Below, piece after piece: positions 1 through 10,498 of a stretch of DNA of 64,000 nt. This DNA comes from Hofstenia miamia (lineage: Eukaryota > Xenacoelomorpha > Acoela > Hofsteniidae). A model generated the notes under the pieces. It had not been told where the DNA came from. It searched no databases and worked only from the letters and a program-made list of their open reading frames with translations. How positions within the stretch are numbered: the first letter of the stretch is position 1; each line of letters begins with the position of its first letter. The position numbers and the translations under genes are program-made. The stretch covers positions 895,158 to 959,157 of the forward strand of contig CABFPE010000041.1 in NCBI GenBank assembly GCA_900660155.1, in the 5' to 3' direction.

Positions 1-930
1 TGAACACTACATTCATAGAAACAGTGATGATTAGGAACATGGGTTGGAAATGGATAGTGATATAAGCGACCAAAATTCCGGGTTGGTTACCTTGAAAATA
101 TCAATAGCCTTAATAGTCATGCAAAAAACACATTGACAGCTAACCAATTTCATGTCTGCAGTTCGTGATGAATTTTAGAGTGGACAATGCCATGAGAATG
201 AGATGAGTGGGACCCTTTATTGTTATTGCTATAGTTAGATTTCTTCGAGTATATATAGCATTTAGTCCAAATGGTGGGGTTACTTTAACAAATCCATTCG
301 CCCATTTAATCTCAACTTGTAAAAGTCCATAAACTTGGCTAAAAAGCGTATTCAGTTTTATAAACCGTTCCCAAACACCTCAAAATCTTCCGAAAACTTG
401 AAATAATAAACATAGAACTGAATTAATTATTGAATTTGCTAAGATATTTTAGTAATATATCGTGAATTTTTATAAATTCTTAAAATAGTCGAAATTAAAT
501 AGGAAATAGCAAAGGCCACTAGATGTCGCACATAGTGTTCTCTTGAAATAGCTAAAACTCTGTTAATAATTAAATAATATTTGACTGAATACATTTTTTG
601 CAATATAATTTTGGTTAAGAGTGGAAAATCAATTGGAGTTTCAGATAATACACTGTAAAACATTTTCTTTTTTAAAGGAAATATCTGCTTAACGGTGTGT
701 ATCGTTGTCCCCAAAATACAACCAGTATTGTTTAAAACTAAGGTGACCCACGCAAGTTGTTTCCATCTGGATTGAGGCTAGCAATGAATGTTTTAGAAAC
801 ATGCAAGAATGTATAAAAATATATAATAATAAAGTATATAACTGAAAAACATTTTTTAGAAAATCAACTCATGTAATGGTGGAACTCAATTTATTAAACT
901 TTACCTAATTGCTTGATATAAACACTCAAT
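1..930. other. Intergenic AT-rich stretch, no supported gene
   Basis: No exon, RNA gene or mobile-element terminus can be supported here. A 91-codon open frame on the minus strand (439-714) has no splice-site context and no recognisable motif, so I treat it as chance. Confidence 0.5.
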
Positions 931-933
931 TAT

Positions 934-961
934 GATATATATATATATATATATATATATA
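934..961. repeat. (TA)n microsatellite
   Basis: Uninterrupted AT/TA dinucleotide run of about 27 bases. It is followed directly by a segment in which the heptamer TAGGCAA recurs. Confidence 0.9.
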
Positions 962-974
962 CAGGGTCGGTTAA

Positions 975-1290
975 TCGACCTAGGCAACCTAGGCTCTGTA
1001 TGGTACTAAAAATATTGCGTTTTAAATTATTTATACGAAAATTAATTTATTCAATGCTTGTCAGTGAAGATGATTTTCATCTTCAACCCTAGGCAACTAA
1101 CATGAATGTCTAATTTTGCCCATAATTTTGCGTAGCAGGAATTTGATATTATTGAATTTTTCCGCTAGTGTGCGAACATCAAGTTAGGCAACACTTAATT
1201 TAGATTTTTGATTTCGCAATATTAAGCAGACTTTCATGTTAATCTCGTAATCCATCAGCACGGGATTCAATTTTCAACTTAGGCAAATAT
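975..1290. repeat. Segment with recurring TAGGCAA motif
   Basis: The heptamer TAGGCAA is seen near 982, 1091, 1194 and 1280, and again near 1955, so the first four are spaced about 90-110 bases. The intervening sequence is not obviously similar. It may be a very decayed tandem array or chance. Confidence 0.3.
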
Positions 1291-1659
1291 TATTCTGCCT
1301 TTGCAATTCACAGAAAAGAAAATGTATCGGAAGCATCCATTTAATGAAAACGCCCAACTAAAATGCGAAACCTTATCAATGACCGTTAAGTCAGCATATT
1401 ATAGCATTTTGTATTGATAGTAGCCGTTCTCATGTATTAATTTATTTAAGAGTTTCATTAGATTTCAGAAATAAGTTAGTTACCCTTTCCCTTCCCAATG
1501 TTTGCAAATGTTTGTCTATGCAACTATTACAGCCACGCACCGCCACTATGACGACACATTGTGACGATATTATAGAAAGCGTCGAGGTGTTTTTGAATAT
1601 GTAGTTAATTGATCATGCATACACAAGTGTATGGGTAGAGAATTACGTAAAAATTTATC

Positions 1660-1691
1660 CATAGACTTCTAAATACATTTAGAAGTCTATG
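1660..1691. repeat. Perfect 15-bp inverted repeat (short hairpin)
   Basis: CATAGACTTCTAAAT (1660-1674) is followed after two bases by its exact reverse complement (1677-1691). It could form a tight hairpin. No transposon terminus or gene is adjacent, so the role is unknown. Confidence 0.8.
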
Positions 1692-2139
1692 ATTTATCCC
1701 AATCTGTAAAGTAAATCTTCATAATTATTCGTAATCGAAACAGCCTTTGAAACAGCTGTCTTCAATAATATCCAGTTAAAAACACGCTAAAGAAATTTTG
1801 AGAAGTTGTTTGTGTCCATCTTAGTAACCACTATCTTAATTAAATTGTGTATATATTAATGATAAATAAACTGAAAAGCAAGTTTATTCAAAATATAATT
1901 TGGATTTTCTTATAAAATTATAAAAACTTGACTATTAAAGGGTGTCCACAAGGTTAGGCAAACGACCAAAGTTCGAAAGTTCGCACTTTACGAACTTTAT
2001 TCAAAGCTAAAATTCGCGAAATTTTACGAACTTTAATAATTAATTAATCAACTCTAAAAGCTCGTAATGTTCGAAATTAAATTAGAAAACAAAAACATAT
2101 TTTTTTAGAAAAATCAAGCGCGGCGATACGATTCTTTTA

Positions 2140-2394
2140 CAGAGGTGACAGGGACAACATCAACTGAATTTGTTAACTGGCAATATAAAAGACAAAAGCA
2201 AAGCGACATTTGTGAGACACAGTATATAAATACAATTGCACAGTCTCAACATTCTGAAAATTTGAGAAAACTTTAGTTTCCTTAACTATAGAATATCGAA
2301 ATTTGTTTAAACTATTAGAGGGGGACATTGTACATGCTTTCCAAATTAAAGGGGGACAAGTCCTCCCTGTCCCCCTCCTCAATAGCCACCTCTG
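2140..2394. mobile_element. Probable hAT-type MITE remnant
   Basis: The segment begins with CAGAGGTG and ends with the reverse complement CACCTCTG, a typical short hAT-like terminus. A GGGGGACAGGGAGGAC-rich subterminal stretch lies at the right end. The flanking 8-mers (TTCTTTTA and CGAGGACT) do not match, so a target-site duplication is not visible and one end may be rearranged. Confidence 0.4.
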
Positions 2395-2398
2395 CGAG

Positions 2399-2535
2399 GA
2401 CTAAGGACGCTATGTCTCCCACCTAACATCTCAATACCGCTTTCGTATGAAAAAACTATAAGTTTGTTTGTGGCCCCTCGTTTCAGTCGTTCGTGGGGCT
2501 CAGGTCCCTTGGGCCCATCCCTTAATCCAGCACTG
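2399..2535 (-). mobile_element. Solo hAT-like end (CAGTGCTGGATT terminus)
   Basis: Read on the minus strand this starts CAGTGCTGGATTAAGGG and continues with GGGCCC/GGGGCC-rich sequence, a style of terminus common to invertebrate hAT elements. No partner end is seen. It abuts the CAGAGGTG element to its left. Confidence 0.35.
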
Positions 2536-3426
2536 ACTTAATTTCGTCTTCTGAAAGCAGTAATTATTTCCGAACTTTTATGAACCTTTACGCAATTTAT
2601 CAAATTGGAAAACTTCGCGAACTTTTACGAACTTTATTTTTTTTTCAACGAACTCTCGAACTATGCAAAAACCAATAGTCATTTTCAAATAGAACAATTT
2701 CATAATTTGACTAATCGTAAACCGCAAAAATCACTTTTTGGTGGTGCTACACAATTAGTATTTGACACCCTCTTTAGTGATTTAGTATACAAATAAAAAG
2801 TTACAATTCATCAAAATATTGTTCTAAAATCGATGGGAAAACAATGCGGTGCTAATTCCATAATTTTTGGATTTGAGTGTCAAAAATAAATCAAGCAAAC
2901 ACAAATAAAGTCGACAGATTATATTTAATAAAAGCTGCTCCTTGCCAAAACCATGTTTATAATAATTTACTATAACTGAACACAAGCCTCATTTCCTTGA
3001 TTTTATTACATATCGATTTTTAACCACGAAATTGGATTGAAAATTAGGTCAATTAACCACTATAAGTTTACAAAACAGAATCTATTGTTAGCTAACTGCT
3101 GGAATTATTCTTAACAGCAATTAATGCATTACGCCACTGAGCTAACAGCTGCTAAAAATCTATGGAATCTCCTGTTGTACATTTCGTTTAACAACATTTT
3201 ATAAATCATATTTAAAAAACCGCCAATGCATTATTCCACAATAATGACTTCGAATAGTATATTAATATCTGTGAAGTTCCAAACCGTAATGATCACTGTA
3301 CTATTTTAAGGTTCCTATCCTGTATGTGATGAAGGCTCCTGAATTAAATTTCAAAGAATGTAGACAAAGTCAATAAATTGTAAGCTTACATCAAATTACA
3401 TATACTTGTAATAAAAAACCCTGCTT

Positions 3427-3431
<5 letters not shown>

Positions 3432-3472
<41 letters not shown>
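3432..3472. repeat. (TA)n microsatellite
   Basis: About 40 bases of pure TA dinucleotide, lying just downstream (minus-strand sense) of a candidate exon. Confidence 0.9.
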
Positions 3473-3473
<1 letters not shown>

Positions 3474-3507
3474 CAAAATGGACAATTAGAAGAAATTGCT
3501 AACCTCA

Positions 3508-3815
3508 ATTTCAAAAGCAATTGGATAAAAACAAGTGGCTTTATCTTTAATTTTAATGTAAAGTGCAGCTGCTTTATTACTGCAATCACTTGAAGAAAAA
3601 CAATTAAAAAATTCGTGATTAATTTCTCCATTTCGCATGAAGAGTAGTTGCGTTGAGTTGAGTTCGGGGTAAAAGTAAATCCGCAATTGATCCTTGACGA
3701 ATCCAAAGCCAATATGTTCGTTGGGAAATTGATGATAAATGTGTTTATTGATAATTTCGATTGGGTTTTTCAGAATAAAACGCGGTTGAAACGAGAATCT
3801 CCCAGAGAATCGCTT
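3508..3815 (-). CDS. Candidate internal exon, unrecognised
   Basis: A minus-strand frame stays open for about 300 bases. It reads ...EHIGFGFVKDQLRIYFYPEL... and ends ...FYPIAFEIE directly before a GTTAGC that could serve as splice donor. The residue mix is balanced, with an NST sequon and cysteines in NCF and DCS, unlike random AT-rich translation. The acceptor side is unclear: an AAG precedes the RFSGRF codons but without a pyrimidine tract. It could belong to a secreted or membrane protein on the same strand as the gene at 5.0-6.3 kb, or be a decayed copy. No family recognised. Confidence 0.3.
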
Positions 3816-4289
3816 GTAAGTATTTATGCTTCAATGTAATTGTTAATAATGGAATTTAGAAATAGCATATATGACCTAGGGAATCAATGATCGAATAAAA
3901 GCCTTTGTATATCCCATTTTTTTTGCTAAAAGCAGTATTGTGTTAAAAATCATTTGTGATTTAATTGCAACCATTATTGAAATAAATATAAAATTAACAG
4001 TTGCGCATAATTTCAAAGCTTGAATGATAGACAAATGAACGGCATTACATTAGATCTTGATGTAAGCGCTGGAAGAGGATTCAACAAAACTGGACTTGAC
4101 TCAAATAATCCCATATACTCATTTCGCAAATTTAAGGCAACCACATTCGACCCGGAAAGAACTGTTAAAACGGATAAAACAAAGAAGCAATTATGCTTAT
4201 ATATTCCATTAAAAGTAAAATTAACTGTCTCCAAAATTTCTTAGTTGTCTCAATGACAAAATTTGTCTGTTTACCATTGTATTTGTTGT

Positions 4290-4431
4290 AGTCGCTCTCT
4301 ATTTCTGAGGGAAATCTTTGAAAAATAGGCATATTTTGAAATTCACCCGACTTACCCGAAGTTTGAATTCGCATCATAATTTTCGATAGAAGTGCAGTAA
4401 GTTGTGATGCTAAACAAAATTTGATTCGTAC
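4290..4431 (-). CDS. Candidate internal exon, unrecognised
   Basis: The minus strand shows a good acceptor (TTTTGTTTAG) at about 4432. An open frame follows, reading ...SQLTALLSKIMMRIQTSGK..., and ends at AATG|GTAAAC, a plausible donor near 4290. The short frame has no family match that I know. Overlapping open frames on both strands at 4013-4244 are alternatives, so strand and gene membership are unresolved. Confidence 0.25.
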
Positions 4432-5001
4432 GTGTGTAAGCCTAAAATTATAATATATTCAGGGAGTAGCGGGAGCCTAAACACCTATTTCATAATATTA
4501 AAAAGGCAATGGACTAAAATAATAATGTAGCATGTAAATATTATTTCTACAGGAAGACCATATGTTAACCCGTAGGAAAGATAACTACTTTAATGGAAGA
4601 CATTCTTCATCCCCAGACCACTAAGGTTTTAGTTTTAGAAGAATGATTTTATTGTATATTGTTTTTAACATTTACAATATATTGCTTGTTTGTTACTCCA
4701 GTTAAATATCGTTTGATGTGATATTGATAAATATATGCTTACTGTACGAGCCTATGACTAATATGTATGTATATGCACGCCAATATCGGATTTCAAGTGC
4801 GAATCAATTTTGTATGTCGCAGTGCAGTTTAGCACTACAATCATTGAAAAGCATTTCCATTCCAGATCCCAAATTTTTAGCTACGGCTTAGTACAAGCCA
4901 GATGCACCCGCTCCCAGTTCTCGTGTAAACCGTAATTTTCACAGACACTGAAGCTAACATTTTAGAAAAACCGTAGGCCCTTAAGAAACTAATTTTGGAA
5001 T

Positions 5002-6303
5002 TTACTGTGATTTATTGCTGAGCGTGAAAACACAAATACTAACAGCAGAGGTGGTGAAATTCGGCAGATGTTGGAAACGAAATCGATCCGTCAATGGAAT
5101 AAAGGTAAAGTTCACACTTGCAGACTCAATAACACAATCATTAGAATGGGCACGCTCCCAAAAAACATTCACCGAATTCTCTAAAGGATACCAAGGCAAC
5201 CAAACGAAAGCTTCCAGCTGCCATTCAGATAAATTACCAAATTGTGTCATCGTCTCGATCTGTTTACACCATGGTACGATGAATGTCGAATGTAGGACGC
5301 GCTTTAGTTGCGCGACAGACGTAACAATTTTTTTATCAATTAACTTGTTTCTGGCAGAGTATGGAAACCGCACAAACACATTGCCATCTGTAACCACTTT
5401 GACTTGATATACACCTGGTATGAGAAATCTTAAATCCTGAATTACAAGTAGACAAGAATATTATATATGATTACTATTTTTTAGTCTTATGGAAATTAAT
5501 AAACTTAAGCTAGCGTTTAACGATTACTTTTCTGCAATAAGAGAGGGAACCACTTGTAATTGTGTACAGTTATTGTTTGATTTTCTTTAACCACAATTGT
5601 ATTGACTACTCTTGGGATGAGCACGTAAATTATTCGTGCTTATTTTTCTTAACGGTGAGACATACACATGAATGCAAAACACTATACATTTTAACTAATC
5701 GTGAGACGCCATCTTTAGATGTTACAGACCAAGAAAATTTAAAATTTCAATAGCAGAAAAAGTATTTGTTCTCTGTACGCTTGTAAATCATTCAAATATT
5801 ACAATAATTATTTACATAACGCTTAAGACAGTATGTAATTCAAATTGTTTAAAATTTCTCAAACCTTTCTGAAGTAAATTTTCTACATCGGGAAATAGGT
5901 CGGTGAAACTCAAAGGATCAATATTAGTCAAATGGAGGTCTTTGTCAAGGGTGAGTTTCTTGGATTTCATCACTAATATTTCCACGGTAGCGTTCAACTG
6001 CGTCTTGGTTAAAAAGAAAGTAAATTTCATCGAATGTTTACAGATAAACTCAAAATAACCACTTCTGGGATCATACAGGAAACTGTTTTCTTCAATAAGC
6101 GACATTAATTCGTGAGAATGCACCTCAAATTGCATAGTATCAGGATTTCGCTTGAGATTGCATAACGAGAAGAAACCCTGATATTGGTGGCCATATGACT
6201 GATAAACAGCAACGTCCTGCAAGTAAGGGCCGCGCGAGATATCGCATAAAGCACATTCAACGCAGGGAAAAATCACAAGTACGAAAACGTAGTAAGTGCG
6301 CAT
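5002..6303 (-). CDS. Unrecognised small secreted protein, two exons
   Basis: Exon 1 is 6303-5865 and exon 2 is 5414-5002. The donor is AAAG|GTTTGAG and the acceptor CATACCAG|GT, giving a 450-base intron that splits a glycine codon. The predicted product is about 283 aa; an in-frame ATG at 6327 would add eight residues before MRTYYVF. It starts with a clear signal peptide (MRTYYVFVLVIFPCVECA), has no later membrane segment, and carries six cysteines in the mature part. It has five N-glycosylation sequons (NAT, NLS, NFT twice, NKS). It ends LSNKSQ then TAA. I recognise no family. Secretion and glycosylation are inferred from the sequence, and function is unknown. The gene lies between the end of the found MON2 exons and the window start, same strand as MON2, and might sit inside a very long MON2 intron or be independent. 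Confidence 0.6.
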
Positions 6304-6765
6304 TGCGCTAATCAAACGTGTGTACATAAGATGCTTAAGAAAACTATGCTATCAATATTTGCATTTATAAGATAAGGTTCCCCAGATGAAATAGAACCTA
6401 TGAAAATAAAACAAATTATAACTCAAATAAATAAAAATGGCCTTTCAGAAATGTGTAAAATTAAAAATCTATTAAACTCTGATTTCCTAAGAATTGAGTG
6501 ATTCTCTTGAAACAAATGGTCAGAGCTCAGATTAATAATATTCTTACTGTTTGATGACGGCCATCCAAAAAACAACGATACAGTTCATGGTGAAAACTAC
6601 AACGCTGAATCACGAAGAATTACACAGTAAACTCCTATCAACTTAGATTTTTACGCAGGAGTTTATAGTAAATAGACCTACTTGTTACAGGACTGGTTGC
6701 TTGTTAATTTAATAATTGCTTAGTCAAGCTCATTTTGGTTATATACGACCGGTTTACAAATACTA

Positions 6766-8010
6766 CAGTATTTGCCAAAAAATATCTCAATAGAGCCCAA
6801 AGAGATCTATGTAGTGTTTAGGAGATCCCAATAAAGCAAAAAAAGTTGCTCATAGGGATTAGGAGATACGAATAAGGCAAAAGGAAATCCAACTAAGGCA
6901 AACAAACATCCCAATTGTGCAAATAAATATCCAACATGTATCATTATGAAAAACACTATATGACTTCGGTAAATAAGGTGTACACACATTTTGTGCAAAT
7001 GAAACATGCACAAAGAAAAATGTGTTTTCCAGCAGCTGATGCATTTGAGAACAAGCGGTATGAATACATGCACTGTAGTTATCTATGGTTTATTATTATC
7101 AGGCTCAAAAAAAATTGCACTCATTATCAATTTTAAATAATAAAATGTCTTTGATTTTTATTTGTTACAAAACAGTGAGATTTGAAGAAAAATATAATGA
7201 AACTGTTGCAGTTTTGTTGCTGGCCAAATATCTAAACTATTGTACTTAACGTATCGCCTTCAAAATTAAAGTATAGACAAATAAGATGGAGGGCTCCAAC
7301 TTTTGCCGATAAACTTGATATAAAAAATTTGAAATAAACAACTCTTTTTGTAACAACAATCTATTCACTTTTGTATAATAAGTTTAAAAACGATAGAAGA
7401 ATAATTCTCATTTTGGTATATATATATATATATATATANAGTTGCTCATAGGGATTAGGAGATACGAATAAGGCAAAAGGAAATCCAACTAAGGCAAACA
7501 AACATCCCAATTGTGCAAATAAATATCCAACATGTATCATTATGAAAAACACTATATGACTTCGGTAAATAAGGTGTACACACATTTTGTGCAAATGAAA
7601 CATGCACAAAGAAAAATGTGTTTTCCAGCAGCTGATGCATTTGAGAACAAGCGGTATGAATACATGCACTGTAGTTATCTATGGTTTATTATTATCAGGC
7701 TCAAAAAAAATTGCACTCATTATCAATTTTAAATAATAAAATGTCTTTGATTTTTATTTGTTACAAAACAGTGAGATTTGAAGAAAAATATAATGAAACT
7801 GTTGCAGTTTTGTTGCTGGCCAAATATCTAAACTATTGTACTTAACGTATCGCCTTCAAAATTAAAGTATAGACAAATCAGATGGAGGGCTCCAACTTTT
7901 GCCGATAAACTTGATATAAAAAATTTGAAATAAACAACTCTTTTTGTAACAACAATCTATTCACTTTTGTATAATAAGTTTAAAAACGATAGAAGAATAA
8001 TTCTCATTTT

Positions 8011-8051
<41 letters not shown>

Positions 8052-8248
8052 TGTTCGAGTTCAGTTCAAATAATTTTATCGGATATTTGTTTGTATTAAT
8101 TGGATGACTAATTGCCTTACTCGGATCTTTTCATGCCCAATTCTGATTTTTAAAAGCCTTAATTGGATATTTCAATCTCAATATGGATTTCCTAATGCCG
8201 TAATCGGATCTCTTTGTGCTCTATCGGGATATTTTTTGTCAAATATTG
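6766..8248. mobile_element. TA-flanked non-autonomous DNA transposon with repeat-built inverted ends
   Basis: The left end CAGTATTTGCCAAAAAATAT and the right end (reverse complement CAATATTTGACAAAAAATAT) are inverted repeats. Each is flanked by TA (6764-6765 and 8249-8250), suggesting TA target duplication as in Tc1/mariner. Similarity extends roughly 150 bases inwards on both sides. The arms are made of a degenerate 21-22-bp unit of the form AGGAAATCCNAATAAGGCAAA repeated about seven times. There is no transposase. The interior holds a 596-bp direct duplication, so the true element is probably about 890 bp. Confidence 0.7.
6838..8029. repeat. 596-bp near-identical tandem duplication joined at a TA tract
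   Basis: Sequence from GTTGCTCATAGGGATTAGG at about 6844 recurs from 7440 at a constant offset of 596 bases with almost no differences (for example AAATAAGATGG versus AAATCAGATGG). The copies meet at a (TA)n run ending in a single undetermined base at 7439. The near-identity, the N and the microsatellite junction together suggest two haplotypes or reads placed in tandem by the assembler. Confidence 0.8.
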
Positions 8249-8250
8249 TA

Positions 8251-9680
8251 GTTTACTGTACATTAAGATTAAGTGCGTGCAACTGCAATGATACCTTTTC
8301 ATTTAATATGAACTATTTTAGAACGCCTTATACCAGAATAAACCCTATATCATTTTCATAGTGAAAGCTGGGTGACGCATTCCAATTAGCAGGTCCAGCA
8401 AAAGTCAGTCTAAATACGTTCAATCTAAATAACTGATTACAATGCAAGGCTAACATAATATTAGTGTCGCTCAATTAAATTTAAGAATGTATGGGTGACA
8501 TTCATTATCGATTTTAAATTGCTAAAAAACAGATCATGAAGTTTCCAGGACGACTAGGCAAAAAATAAACACAAGTTAAGATAGACCCCATTAAGCAACT
8601 GAAAAAGATGAAATGTTTTCACGTGCACTCGACTTTGTTTAAGAAACAAAAAATATCTTCAAGAAGAAGTTTTGCACCGAGGATATTAGTACAATATGAG
8701 TTTGTATTTATTAAAAATTTAAACTAGAGAGGTTCAGAATGCACTTCATATTGTTCATATAAATACAACTCAGGTTAAAAATGTCCTTAAAAAACATTTC
8801 GTTTAGAGACCATCAGCATAATATTGTGGTGTCAGACGATGTTGGTGATAACCAGGCTAACAGGCTTGTTTGTTTTAGTTAACAGTGTTAACTTTCAATT
8901 TTAATTGTTTATCGTTCTTGCCTATATAATTCCGTTATTGGTTATTGTTTAGAAAGAAGAACTGTGCCTAGTCGTTGGTGCTATCTGAACTTCACCGCTT
9001 GTACCTTGACACCAAAAATTTTGTTGGGTCTGGGTCGTGTGAAAGGCTTTTCTCAAAAACAAGTCATGTCGAGTGACTCCAAATATGCAACCTCGAAAAC
9101 ATTTTAGTAGAAGTTAAGGTTTTAATCGAGATCTAGGTCAAGGTCAAATTGCGCAATAATATATTTTATTTGTAAAAAAGTGTATTAAGTTTCTCAACTT
9201 ATATCATTAAAACATATTGGGTGTATTAATAGAATTTCTTTCAAAATTGCTCTTTGAGTATTTTAGTGATTTTAAAGTTAACGGCATGTATTTAATGCTA
9301 ATACAAAATTTTGAGCGAAATAAATCTTAATCAAGTTTATTACATTTTAAAAACAAAACACTGTTAATAAGATCTTGACATTATAAGGCAAAATGTGCAT
9401 TAAAATACTTTAATTTAGAATAATATTAATATGTATATTATTCTGGATACAGCCTTGTATAATTTGTGTAAAAATCTATTTGACCTCGACTTCGATTAAA
9501 ATGTTGATAATCGAGATCGAGTTCATATAATCTATGTGTGCGAGGTCGAGATCAAGGTTCGAGTCTGCATCTCCGGCTAATTGAATAATGCTGACATTAA
9601 TTACTAACTACATACATGTATGCAGGTTTTAACGAAACTGAACAATTGAACAGTGAAGTACATGTAACTTTTTTGTCACA
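8251..9680. other. Non-coding stretch, nothing supported
   Basis: No exon of MON2 or of any other gene was found on either strand. Around 9020-9150 and 9480-9580 there are CGAGNTCGAG-rich stretches in inverted relation, possibly a decayed hAT-like element, but I could not define ends. Confidence 0.4.
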
Positions 9681-9694
9681 TGACAATTAATGAA

Positions 9695-10240
9695 TAAGGA
9701 TGGGTACGTTTAAACGTTTAAACGCTGTTTAAAGGTGAAGTAAAAAGAAATAATTAAATAATAGGCCTCTAGTTGTTAACTCTTTCTCTACCATTGTATC
9801 CAAATGAGCACAATTTCTATTTGCGCTGTCATGCCGTTAATAATCAGCTAACAACTTTTTTAAAATTTAAACCTGTGAATTATGAGACAATTAGTTAATG
9901 AAATAAATATAGCAGCTATACAAGATAGCAAGTGCATTTATGGCATGTCCTGCTACCTCTGTGGCTGCTCAAGCTGCCTTTTCTAAGGCAGGAAACTTGC
10001 AACGGCGAGAAAGAGCGAGTTTTTGCTCGAAAAAAATTGATCAAATTTTACTTTTAAAATCTGTAGTCTAATGTAATTTACAAACAATAAAAATAATTCA
10101 TTTTCATTTAAATTTGAATTTTTAATTACGGAATTTTAGTTATATTTATCGTTATGCCTACAGGTCTAGTTTAAAGGTTTTCAGTTTGTAAAAGTAATGC
10201 GTTTAAGCGTTTACAAATTTAGTAAAAGTGCCCATTCTGA
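9695..10240 (+). mobile_element. Internally deleted hAT transposon with target duplication
   Basis: An 11-base direct repeat ATTAATGAATA (9686-9696 and 10240-10250) contains the 8-bp duplication TTAATGAA flanking the element. The ends TAAGGATGGGTAC and, inverted, TCAGAATGGGCAC are imperfect terminal repeats followed by GTTTAAACG-type subterminal sequence. The interior keeps only the C-terminal dimerisation segment of a hAT transposase on the plus strand. The element cannot encode its own transposase. Confidence 0.75.
9940..10071 (+). pseudogene. hAT transposase C-terminal fragment
   Basis: Plus-strand codons read MACPATSVAAQAAFSKAGNL followed by QRRERASFCSKKIDQILLLK and a stop. This is the conserved hAT C-terminal dimerisation (hATC) signature, normally A-PATSV-E--FS-AG----RR--L. 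It lies within the 546-bp element at 9695-10240. The remainder of the transposase (BED finger and RNase-H-like catalytic domain) is absent. It is a relic inside a non-autonomous element. Confidence 0.75.
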
Positions 10241-10296
10241 TTAATGAATAGCAAAGAATTCAATTTTCCGGCTACTGGTTAAATAGTTGTGTGAAA

Positions 10297-10333
<37 letters not shown>
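10297..10333. repeat. (CA)n(TA)n microsatellite
   Basis: A compound dinucleotide run just outside the hAT element. Confidence 0.85.
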
Positions 10334-10442
10334 GCCATTATTTGGAAAGAAAGATTCAATCAATATTACTGGAAACAACATATTTTTGTACTATTGTTTG
10401 ATAAATTGATTTTAAGTTTATAATTCTTAGTAGATAAAAAAT

Positions 10443-10447
<5 letters not shown>

Positions 10448-10474
<27 letters not shown>
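10448..10474. repeat. (TA)n microsatellite next to the last MON2 exon found
   Basis: A pure TA run beginning 24 bases after the splice donor of the exon that ends at 10499. Confidence 0.85.
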
Positions 10475-10498
10475 GCATGGATAAGCCATTCAAAATAC

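Noticed and set aside
439..714. 91-codon minus-strand frame near the left edge as a MON2 or other exon
   Set aside because: No similarity to the remaining MON2 sequence, no splice signals, and its length is within chance for this base composition.
1941..2776. GGGTGTC/GACACCC pair as ends of one element enclosing TTACGAACTTT repeats
   Set aside because: The ends match over only seven bases and the flanks show no target duplication; the nested hAT-like pieces inside are better defined.
6807..7073. Minus-strand frame with a repeat copy at 7361-7669
   Set aside because: It lies wholly inside the repeat-armed transposon and its artefactual duplication. The apparent repetition of the protein comes from the 596-bp copy, not from selection.
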